Below, piece by piece: positions 26,555 through 33,489 of a DNA stretch of 64,000 nucleotides. Location of the stretch: contig NZ_CP048649.1 in assembly GCF_010669305.1 (NCBI RefSeq), forward strand, positions 2,604,001 to 2,668,000, given 5' to 3'. The notes beneath the pieces were generated by a model, which saw only the letters and a program-made list of their open reading frames with translations, was not told the DNA's origin and ran no database searches. This stretch comes from Aminipila butyrica (GTDB lineage: Bacteria; Bacillota; Clostridia; Peptostreptococcales; Anaerovoracaceae). How positions within the stretch are numbered: position 1 is the first letter of the stretch; each line of letters begins with the position of its first letter. The translations under genes were made by a program, and so were the position numbers.

Positions 26555-27808
26555 TTACACAATATTAAGCTCCACCCCAATGATTGCCATGTTAAGGCCT
26601 TCCGCATCATTTTTGACTTCTTGAGGCACGGTTGTAAAACCATTTTCAAGCCCAAGTTTTCCTATTATAGCTAAACAAAGTGCATCCAGTACATCATCTC
26701 TATTCCTCTGGCTCTCAATAGTTTTTGATATACAAGGGCAATACTTCTCTAACAACTGCATTCTTTCTAAAGCCCCTTCATCCGTCCTTTTCTTTGACAT
26801 AACTGGGACTCCACCATTCAGAATACTGAATCCGTACTCGGGATGACCCTCTTTCAAACGATTTTTCCATTCCGAGTTTCCATTAAGAAATTTATCGACC
26901 TGCCTTATAGCCGGTATTATAGCCAGCGACTGTTCTGACAAACTTTTTCCAACTAATTTCATATTTTCTTCTTTTGCCAGTTGCTTATTTTCTGCATATA
27001 CAGCGTTCCGATATGGCACATTAAAAACGCTAGACGCTTTTCCCTTCAATATTTTTCGTAGTGCATTATCCGGCCTACGCTCTGCCATCTCCTTGCTGTC
27101 CGGCAACCCTATAGGTATATCTATAATCATAGAACCTGCATCCGTATAGGTTCTGCAAATGTCGTCTATACATTTATATTTATGTATATTTACCTCTTCG
27201 TCCGTTAATACGGCTACTATCCACTGACCTTTACATCCATCAATGCCTATCGATAAGAGTGTGTTTTCTCCATTTTTTAAAACAGTATATTGCCTTAAAA
27301 ACTGTTTTTTTATCTTTGTATGAGCTATTTCTTCTACAGGTAGTGTAATCCTTAATTCCGGTTCTTTTTCAAATAATTTCTCCCCATTATAAAGCTTAAA
27401 CTCATGGTAAAGAAGGCTGTCATCAATTTCTTTTACTGCTTTTTGCTCTTCTTTATCAATATCAGGTATTTCTAGTGCTCTTAATATAATGGTCTGCATA
27501 AGATTTTCGTATTCGCTATAAGCCGTTAATTGTCTTTTAAGTGGTCTTGTCATATCACCGATGTATGCTTCAGATGCATCATGCAGTAAGCATGCAAGTT
27601 GTATTTCTCTTGACAACCCTCTTGCTTTTGCTTCCATTGCACAATTGATGGAATGTTGAGCAACAGAATAAAACATTTTAAAGTGCCCATTAGCTCTACA
27701 AATCATCGACAATGCATGAGCAATATCCTCTATTGTAATATCCCTTATCTCTGGTGCCGTTGGATTAAACCGTCTTCCAGTTATTGTTGAAATGCAATTT
27801 TTATCCAT
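26555..27808 (-). CDS. Fusion of HD-domain phosphohydrolase and DUF429 predicted nuclease
   Basis: A 417-residue protein of two domains. Residues 1-170 form an HD hydrolase of the YfbR/5'-nucleotidase-like type: H52 in Q-H-S, H76-D77 in L-L-H-D-A-S-E-A-Y, and a downstream Asp in E-I-D-D near 128, the metal-binding set. From residue about 185, I-G-I-D-G-C-K-G-Q-W (Asp190), D-I-P-I-G-L and a C-terminal R-D-D-V-L-D-A motif match DUF429, a predicted RNase H-fold nuclease family. The gene follows a DUF2500 gene by 5 bases. An HD domain joined to DUF429 is unusual; a role in nucleotide or nucleic-acid turnover is inference. Confidence 0.8.
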   Translation of the reverse strand: MDKNCISTITGRRFNPTAPEIRDITIEDIAHALSMICRANGHFKMFYSVAQHSINCAMEAKARGLSREIQLACLLHDASEAYIGDMTRPLKRQLTAYSEYENLMQTIILRALEIPDIDKEEQKAVKEIDDSLLYHEFKLYNGEKLFEKEPELRITLPVEEIAHTKIKKQFLRQYTVLKNGENTLLSIGIDGCKGQWIVAVLTDEEVNIHKYKCIDDICRTYTDAGSMIIDIPIGLPDSKEMAERRPDNALRKILKGKASSVFNVPYRNAVYAENKQLAKEENMKLVGKSLSEQSLAIIPAIRQVDKFLNGNSEWKNRLKEGHPEYGFSILNGGVPVMSKKRTDEGALERMQLLEKYCPCISKTIESQRNRDDVLDALCLAIIGKLGLENGFTTVPQEVKNDAEGLNMAIIGVELNIV

Positions 27809-27813
27809 TCCTC

Positions 27814-28209
27814 TTATAAACTCCGTTCAAAACTCAGGTATCGGCTCCCCTGAAAAGATAATTGTCCATGATCCCCTTCTACCAGAAACCCATACTCCGA
27901 ACCACCTATCAGAAATTCGATTCGATCCCCACTTTCCACTTGAAAAGTCACATAATAACTTGTAGAAGAGGTGGTGTAAGAGCCTTGTGCTCCGGTGATA
28001 TCGCCCCCATTGTTGTGGTGCCCATGACTGACGTCGATACGCTTTGCCACGACCGTCGCGGCTACTGTCAGCCGAGGAGAATGGTTATTTTTATTCCATT
28101 GTCCAATGCCTCTAACAATATTGACCACTATAATACAAAGCACTAAAATAAATATCAAAAAAAACACGATTTCAAAGCCCCCACCGAAAAAGAATACATC
28201 ACTAATCAT
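27814..28209 (-). CDS. DUF2500 family membrane-anchored protein
   Basis: A 131-residue protein with one N-terminal transmembrane helix (about residues 10-32) and a C-terminal beta-rich domain with a S-Y-Y-V-T-F-Q motif (about 81-90), which matches DUF2500 (E. coli YhhM type). Function is unknown. It is co-transcribed with the HD-DUF429 gene downstream (5-base gap). Confidence 0.7.
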   Translation of the reverse strand: MISDVFFFGGGFEIVFFLIFILVLCIIVVNIVRGIGQWNKNNHSPRLTVAATVVAKRIDVSHGHHNNGGDITGAQGSYTTSSTSYYVTFQVESGDRIEFLIGGSEYGFLVEGDHGQLSFQGSRYLSFERSL

Positions 28210-28272
28210 CTCTATTACCTCTCATTTCACTTATCTTAATATACTAAAGCTTCTTCATTCAACAAAACAACA

Positions 28273-28677
28273 TCATTCTCGGAATAAATCTATCAACGAT
28301 AAAACCGTGGTAGAAATCAGCCGGCCCGGCATTAATAGCACCATAATAAAAATTAGCATTCGATTCATATCGTCAGAAATTCTAAAGGGATTGTTAAAAA
28401 GCCCTCCAGCCCAACCAATATTCGAGTAATCTGGTCTTGGTGTAATAAAATAACTGACCGTACTGTAAACTGTAATTCCAGCTATAAAGGATAGCAGCTC
28501 TTTCATATGAAAGGACAGGCCTACGATTAACCAATACAGCCCTCCTATAATTACTGTTGATAAGAAGGTTTTTACCATTAACAGGCCTAGATGCTTCTCT
28601 TTTTCCCCTTTGCGTATATCCACTGTACCTACTTTTCCCGGGTTTATCCATTCACCGATGAGTTCTATTAATCCCAT
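28273..28677 (-). CDS. Hypothetical small membrane protein
   Basis: A 134-residue protein with about three hydrophobic segments (roughly 35-54, 58-78, 107-127) and a charged N-terminal stretch. I do not recognise a family. It lies 63 bases before the DUF2500 gene on the same strand and may share its transcript. A GGGGATGGTATT stretch before the ATG is an acceptable ribosome-binding context. A near-palindrome CATTCATTATATCATGAATG lies in the divergent spacer upstream (about 28740). Confidence 0.6.
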   Translation of the reverse strand: MGLIELIGEWINPGKVGTVDIRKGEKEKHLGLLMVKTFLSTVIIGGLYWLIVGLSFHMKELLSFIAGITVYSTVSYFITPRPDYSNIGWAGGLFNNPFRISDDMNRMLIFIMVLLMPGRLISTTVLSLIDLFRE

Positions 28678-28917
28678 AATACCATCCCCTTATTTCACCC
28701 ATTGCTTTCTATGCGGCAACACCGCCTATACAACCAATGCATTCATTATATCATGAATGGACCATTAATTGATTAATTTTTAAGAGGCCTATGCGATTGA
28801 AAAAGAAACTAAAACAGTCGATATCAACAGGTATCGATTGTGCACATATACTGGAGTACTGGAGAAACCATTTTATATTTTACAGCTATTTTGGGGAATC
28901 ACATGGAGGATATGAAG

Positions 28918-29847
28918 ATGAATCACATGAATATGAATATAAATTGCCAGAAACCACTTTGCCCTCCCCCGGCATATATCTGTTGCAGTACAAGTGCTAA
29001 AGTTGCCATTGTCAACTTGGCGGAAGGCCGCCATCTCGGTGATATTCCCTGTGGAGAGGATTCCAATCCGTATTATATTGTTATCAGTGCAGCTGATAAC
29101 ATGGCTTATGTGGCAGACTACGCTCATAAGAAGATCCTAAAGCTAGACTTAACAAGCAACCAACTGATACTTCAAGCTGCTGTTGTCAGTTGGCCAAGAG
29201 GATTAGATCTATCGCCTTGTGGTCAATATCTTTATGTCGTCCTTGATGATGAACCCATTATGCAGATTCTTAATTCCAAGCTGGAAAACTTAGGGCAAAT
29301 CACTTTACCTTCCTCCAGCGGGTCTGTAACCGTTACAAATGGAGGTTCTCAAGCATACGTTACCCAGCCTGTCTTAAATCAGACAGCAGTAATTGACCTA
29401 TGCAACCAGACCCTCATCCGGCTAATAGATACTGGCACAAATCCTGGCCGCATGACGTATTCGGCCAAAGAATCATTATTGTTAGTTGCTGGCAGAGACA
29501 GCCAGACTTTGACTCCCATTGACACGTGTCAGCTATGCAGCTACCCGAACATTACCCTTAGCGGCTCCCCTTCCGGGTTGGCACTTACCAGCGAGAATCA
29601 ACAGTGCCTGGTGGCGATTCCTCGTGACAATGAAGCAGCTATGGTAACCCTTTGTTCTCAACAAGTAACCGCACGAATTCCTGTTGGCGACGTGCCAGGG
29701 GGCGTAGCTGCCAGCAAGTTTTATCCGCTGGCGGCAATCTGTAATCAAATAAGCTCTACCGTAAGCATTATTAACACAGCAACCCTGTCTGTTACTGCCA
29801 CCTTAAGCGTTGGGAACGGCCCTGCGGGAATTGCCATAGTCGGTTAA
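28918..29847 (+). CDS. YncE-like beta-propeller repeat protein
   Basis: A 309-residue protein. I choose ATG 28918 because GGAGG lies 8 bases before it; in-frame ATGs upstream lack such a site. Blades recur about every 40-45 residues (N-P-Y-Y-I-V-I-S, W-P-R-G-L-D-L-S, S-G-S-V-T-V, P-G-R-M-T-Y-S, P-S-G-L-A-L-T, P-G-G-V-A-A-S, P-A-G-I-A-I), which fits a seven-bladed YncE-type propeller. There is no signal peptide, but the N-terminus is rich in Met, Cys and Pro (N-C-Q-K-P-L-C-P-P-P) and several Cys occur in the blades. It may be a spore or surface protein; this is inference. Confidence 0.75.
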   Translation: MNHMNMNINCQKPLCPPPAYICCSTSAKVAIVNLAEGRHLGDIPCGEDSNPYYIVISAADNMAYVADYAHKKILKLDLTSNQLILQAAVVSWPRGLDLSPCGQYLYVVLDDEPIMQILNSKLENLGQITLPSSSGSVTVTNGGSQAYVTQPVLNQTAVIDLCNQTLIRLIDTGTNPGRMTYSAKESLLLVAGRDSQTLTPIDTCQLCSYPNITLSGSPSGLALTSENQQCLVAIPRDNEAAMVTLCSQQVTARIPVGDVPGGVAASKFYPLAAICNQISSTVSIINTATLSVTATLSVGNGPAGIAIVG

Positions 29848-29890
29848 TCGCTCTATCAGTTTTTCCTCATATTTTTTAACTCACTTTTCT

Positions 29891-30101
29891 ACATGGGTTG
29901 AAAAAGAAGCTGCCGCTAAGGCCATCGCTGTTCCGGTAACAGATATTTTACACTTGAAGACAGGTGTAGTTTATAGAAGCTTATGGCGCAAATGTAATCT
30001 TTATGAACGACACAGTTGTCGTTGCAGAAGGTTACCCAACTGTTTTAGCAAAACTGAAAGAGTTGGGATACGATACCATGGACAAGTCTTCCCTAAAATG
30101 A
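29891..30101 (+). pseudogene. Remnant of a dimethylarginine dimethylaminohydrolase-like gene
   Basis: In one frame 29892-29975 reads T-W-V-E-K-E...V-P-V-T-D-I-L-H-L-K-T-G-V, and after a frame change 29972-30098 reads E-A-Y-G-A-N-V-I-F-M-N-D-T-V-V-V, then E-G-Y-P-T-V-L-A-K-L-K-E-L-G-Y-D. These are the C-terminal blocks of DDAH/amidinotransferase-type hydrolases. The roughly 30-codon stretch normally between them is missing, the frame shifts, there is no start, and the catalytic C-terminal Cys region (G-G-x-S-C-L-S) is replaced by an early TGA. The product would not be functional. Confidence 0.7.
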
Positions 30102-30145
30102 GCTTGTAAGAATCTCTACAAATTTTATAGGAGAATAACTAGTGC

Positions 30146-30187
30146 GGCCTTCTATGATAAAATACATTCATAGAAGGCCTTTTTATT
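30146..30187 (+). terminator. Intrinsic terminator after the pseudogene
   Basis: GGCCTTCTATGA and TCATAGAAGGCC form a 12-bp stem with a 10-base loop, followed by TTTTTATT. It probably served the decayed gene and now ends the transcript from the beta-propeller gene. Confidence 0.85.
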
Positions 30188-30230
30188 GTATTCAAAAGGA
30201 GTGCATAGACAGGCACTAAAAAAAGGAGAA

Positions 30231-30890
30231 TTATTCCCCTTTATTTAGTATCATCTCGTTTTCCTGAATGTCTTGTATTTCTGGCGTCCCTTTCATGGAA
30301 ATGTTCATGGTCGTTTCATAATATTTCCGTTCAAACTGTGACCAACTGACACCATCTCTATTGCTGTCGTTCTTACTAAAGCTAGATTCGTCTGTCTTTT
30401 GTCCTAATAGCAGCGACAAATAATCCGGGACATCGAAGGCATGTTTCCAAGCTTCTGCCTGCTGCTTGGCCACGGCCATCTCATGCTGCATGATGTATTT
30501 ATTGTAGGCAACCTCCCGATCCGCTTGTGCCTGTTTGTCAACAGCGGTCAGTTGTGCTTTCACCTCATCGGTTAGGGGTATATCGGTACCGTTTACGGTA
30601 ATATAGCCTCTTGATACCGCCCTGCTTACCATGGCGCTGTCAGAAAAATGAACAACATAGGAATCCTCCCCACTCCCCTTTGTGATTCCAAGGGTGTCTT
30701 TACCAGAAGTAGCACTTGGTTCTTTAGAATTCTCCTTCCGTCCATAGGCTTCTGCTGAAATCTCTACCGAATCCCTTTTAGCCATCGCCCTAGCTGACTT
30801 CGAATCATCCAATTTATTTATTAAATTAGTATTGCTAATTTTAGAACGTTGATTACTATATTCATTGCGCATAATCGAATTTATGTTCAT
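30231..30890 (-). CDS. Hypothetical protein with a DSVEISAEA motif
   Basis: A 219-residue soluble protein. The start at ATG 30890 follows AGAGGTGGGG; the longer frame start 11 codons upstream has no such site. The N-terminal third is Ser/Asn/Lys-rich and probably disordered, with a D-S-V-E-I-S-A-E-A motif near residue 40 that is also found in flagellar and other exported clostridial proteins. Residues about 115-155 are predicted helical and Ala/Gln-rich. A D-S-N-R-D-G-V-S-W motif near residue 180 resembles an EF-hand-like loop. I do not recognise a family and no flagellar genes are in the window. Confidence 0.6.
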   Translation of the reverse strand: MNINSIMRNEYSNQRSKISNTNLINKLDDSKSARAMAKRDSVEISAEAYGRKENSKEPSATSGKDTLGITKGSGEDSYVVHFSDSAMVSRAVSRGYITVNGTDIPLTDEVKAQLTAVDKQAQADREVAYNKYIMQHEMAVAKQQAEAWKHAFDVPDYLSLLLGQKTDESSFSKNDSNRDGVSWSQFERKYYETTMNISMKGTPEIQDIQENEMILNKGE

Positions 30891-31039
30891 TCCCCACCTC
30901 TTTACTTCTTTTAATCCTATCAATTCCTTTATACCTACTATATCGACAGGTAGCTATAAAACTAAAGCAAAACAAGGGTCTGATTGTTCTCTAGTCCTTT
31001 CCCCTTTGATGACTGCGATATAAAACTTTACTGCAATTG

Positions 31040-31074
31040 AAAAGGGGCCGGATTGAGAATCCAGCCCCTTTTCA
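31040..31074. terminator. Terminator of the glycyl radical enzyme operon
   Basis: AAAAGGGGC-C-GGATT and AATCC-A-GCCCCTTTT form a stem with a GAG loop, with T residues on both strands' 3' sides. It lies right after the NhaC-like gene on the minus strand. Confidence 0.8.
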
Positions 31075-31088
31075 CGTTTTGTCGTCGT

Positions 31089-31424
31089 CTATGACATGGC
31101 GAAACCAAAGATTACATATCCGACAAAAGATATTGCAGTAACAATCCCGATGTATGGCAGTTGTGCCACGGCATAGTCTACATTATTAATTTTACAAGCT
31201 GAAGCCGAAAGCAGCGTTACGTCTGAATAGAAACAAGCCTGTGCGCCAAAGCATGCTGCGGAAATAATTGCGCCCAGTGTAAGCGGTATGCTTGCACCGC
31301 TTGAAACAGCCAACGGCAAAATGATCGGTGTACAAACTGCCGGAATGCTCCAGATATTGCCGGTTGCGAAACATACAAGACCGATGAGAATAAATGCAAT
31401 TGCCGGAAGCCATGCTGCACTCAT
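31089..31424 (-). CDS. NhaC-family antiporter, C-terminal part (split gene)
   Basis: A 111-residue frame that continues the NhaC-type transporter encoded immediately upstream. It holds about three transmembrane segments and the F-A-T-G-N-I-W-S motif (about residues 19-26), which in intact NhaC proteins follows directly on the helix where the upstream frame stops. Its ATG overlaps the upstream TGA (ATGA), so it may be translated by reinitiation and assemble with the N-terminal part. Alternatively the gene carries a frameshift mutation or a sequencing error. Confidence 0.7.
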   Translation of the reverse strand: MSAAWLPAIAFILIGLVCFATGNIWSIPAVCTPIILPLAVSSGASIPLTLGAIISAACFGAQACFYSDVTLLSASACKINNVDYAVAQLPYIGIVTAISFVGYVIFGFAMS

Positions 31425-32497
31425 ATATGGCCAGCAACTTCAACAAGGTAATCCGGTAAACCGATTAAGGTGATTGATTCTCTATAGAATAAGGATGTAA
31501 CCAGTACAGCGGCTATAAATAACATGTCTTCAAGGCCTTTGTAACAAGCGTCACAGAATTTGCCAAGACTCATTATCCTGGTGGGAACAAACAGAAGGAA
31601 GCAAGCGAAGATACCGCAGCTTACACCGTAAAGAACATCGCTCAGCCATATAGTGACGATAATAACAACTGCCATTGGTACCATGAAGGCCCAAAGATGT
31701 GGAGTTATTTCTTTTTCTTCCTTGCCATTATCCGAGATAGCACCCATTACCTCACCGAGTTCATCGCCTTGATTCTGCATATTACTTGATGGCGGCCAAA
31801 GTTGTCCGGTTTCTTCCACTCGCTGGTAGGCCTTTTTAATACCACCCATCTTCGGAACGATTCCCAAAATTACTAGAAGCACGAAGAGTACACAGAGAAA
31901 CGGATAGAAAAAGTATGGCATGATATTATACCAAATGCTCATTGCACTATCGCCGACTACTGCGGCAGCTTCCTGTTGCTCAAAGATTCCGGAGAAGAAT
32001 ACAACCCATGCAGAAATCGGTATGATCAGGCAAACCGGGGCAGAGGTGGTATTGATGATGTAGCAAAGCATTTCTCTCGGCGTCTTGTGTTCATCTGCAA
32101 GAGACAATACACAGTTTGCAGTAACCAGAATGCCGAGATAGTCGTCGATAAAAATGATGATTCCGCATAACCAAGTTATTAATAGTACTTGTTTTTGTGA
32201 CTTGATATACTTTCTAGCTAAGTCGCCGATTGCGACTGCGCCCTTTGCCTGTTTAAGCAGTTGTATAAAACATCCGAAGAGCAGACAAATGATAACGATA
32301 TAATTGTTGTCTGCATCGCAGGAGGCGGCAAGTAATGCATCCATCATTGGTATGAAGAACCCTGCCTTGTAGTAAAATATATATCCGAGTATACCTGATA
32401 GCATGATACTCAGGATACACTTCTTTGTTATTAGCGCGAATGCTAAGAAACCCAGCGCTGGAATTAGGGTGATGATACCTAAATTAGTCCCGTCCAT
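31421..32497 (-). CDS. NhaC-family antiporter, N-terminal part (split gene)
   Basis: A 358-residue membrane protein with about nine transmembrane segments, resembling the first three quarters of NhaC-family proteins (Na+/H+ and substrate antiporters such as malate/lactate exchangers). A conserved I-F-I-D-D-Y region near residue 115 is typical. It ends in V-E-V-A-G-H-I at TGA 31423-31421, just where the family continues, and the remaining quarter is in the overlapping next frame. Its place after a glycyl radical enzyme and activase suggests it carries the substrate or product of that enzyme in exchange for a cation. Confidence 0.8.
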   Translation of the reverse strand: MDGTNLGIITLIPALGFLAFALITKKCILSIMLSGILGYIFYYKAGFFIPMMDALLAASCDADNNYIVIICLLFGCFIQLLKQAKGAVAIGDLARKYIKSQKQVLLITWLCGIIIFIDDYLGILVTANCVLSLADEHKTPREMLCYIINTTSAPVCLIIPISAWVVFFSGIFEQQEAAAVVGDSAMSIWYNIMPYFFYPFLCVLFVLLVILGIVPKMGGIKKAYQRVEETGQLWPPSSNMQNQGDELGEVMGAISDNGKEEKEITPHLWAFMVPMAVVIIVTIWLSDVLYGVSCGIFACFLLFVPTRIMSLGKFCDACYKGLEDMLFIAAVLVTSLFYRESITLIGLPDYLVEVAGHI

Positions 32498-32533
32498 AGT
32501 GTTTCCTTCCTCTTAATTAACAATAAATACTTC

Positions 32534-33469
32534 TTATACCCTACCCAAAATTTCCACCTTTAAATTTAATTCATTTTTAAAATAATTTTCTATTTCTGTT
32601 AAGCGCTCTTCTGTGGGCTGCTCAAATTCTTCCTGGGCCCCACCTACGTTCCTTTTCTTACTGATTCCCAGGCTGTGGTATGGCAGCAGATTCACTCGTT
32701 TCACCCCAATTTCTCTGTAAAGCTCGCCTGTACGCCTAATGATATCGTCGCTGTCATTTACACCCTTGATAAGCGGCATTCTCATGGTTAACTTATCTGC
32801 CGTCCTGGCATCCGCTGCCAGCATTCGCAAATTATCAAGGATTAACTGATTGCTGACTCCGGTATACTCTCTGTGCACGTCGTCGTCAATGGCCTTCATA
32901 TCGTAAAGAATGTCCGTGACATTTTCCTTGAGGGCCATTTCCATAAAAGCCTGTGAATCCCCAAAGCCGCAAGTATCCATACATACATGAATCCCCTGTT
33001 TGCCCGCTTCATCAATGAGCTTGTTTACAAAGTCTGCATGGAGAAGGATTTCTCCTCCGCTGACGGTAATACCGCCCCCTGTGTTATCATAGAAACCTTT
33101 ATCCTGCAAACCTATACGGAGTATGTCATCAATGGTCATGGGCTTGGCCACAGGTCTCAGGGCCTGTGCGTAGCACTCGTCTGCGCATTTAAGGCACCGA
33201 TCGCATTTGGCTCTGTCAATGACAACGCCCTCTTCCGGGTTCATTGTCACTGCCCCCTGGGGACAGACCTTGACGCAGTGACCACATCCGATGCAGTTGT
33301 TCGGTGACTGAATCAGCTGCTGCTGTGGGTCGATTAGCTCCGGATTGTGGCACCACTTGCAACGGAGCGGGCATCCTTTCAGGAATATTGTTGTCCGGAT
33401 GCCGGGTCCGTCTTCTACAGAAAATTTCTGAAGGCTGCCTACAAGAACGCTTTCAGGTGCATTACTCAT
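32534..33469 (-). CDS. Glycyl radical enzyme activase (radical SAM)
   Basis: A 311-residue radical SAM activase. The SAM cluster motif C-x3-C-x2-C is Cys33, Cys37, Cys40. Two further 4Fe-4S clusters sit in a ferredoxin-like insert (Cys59/62/65/69 and Cys89/92/95/99), as in the activases of non-PFL glycyl radical enzymes. The SAM-binding G-G motif (V-S-G-G-E) is near residue 139. It abstracts a hydrogen from the glycine of its partner (encoded 20 bases upstream) to make the radical. The gene order enzyme-activase-transporter is that of a dedicated catabolic operon. Confidence 0.95.
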   Translation of the reverse strand: MSNAPESVLVGSLQKFSVEDGPGIRTTIFLKGCPLRCKWCHNPELIDPQQQLIQSPNNCIGCGHCVKVCPQGAVTMNPEEGVVIDRAKCDRCLKCADECYAQALRPVAKPMTIDDILRIGLQDKGFYDNTGGGITVSGGEILLHADFVNKLIDEAGKQGIHVCMDTCGFGDSQAFMEMALKENVTDILYDMKAIDDDVHREYTGVSNQLILDNLRMLAADARTADKLTMRMPLIKGVNDSDDIIRRTGELYREIGVKRVNLLPYHSLGISKKRNVGGAQEEFEQPTEERLTEIENYFKNELNLKVEILGRV

Positions 33470-33489
33470 TGAAACAACCTCCTGTACTG

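Noticed and set aside
31415..31430. Programmed ribosomal frameshift in the NhaC gene
   Set aside because: No X-XXY-YYZ slippery site at the overlap; the ATGA overlap favours reinitiation or a mutation/error.
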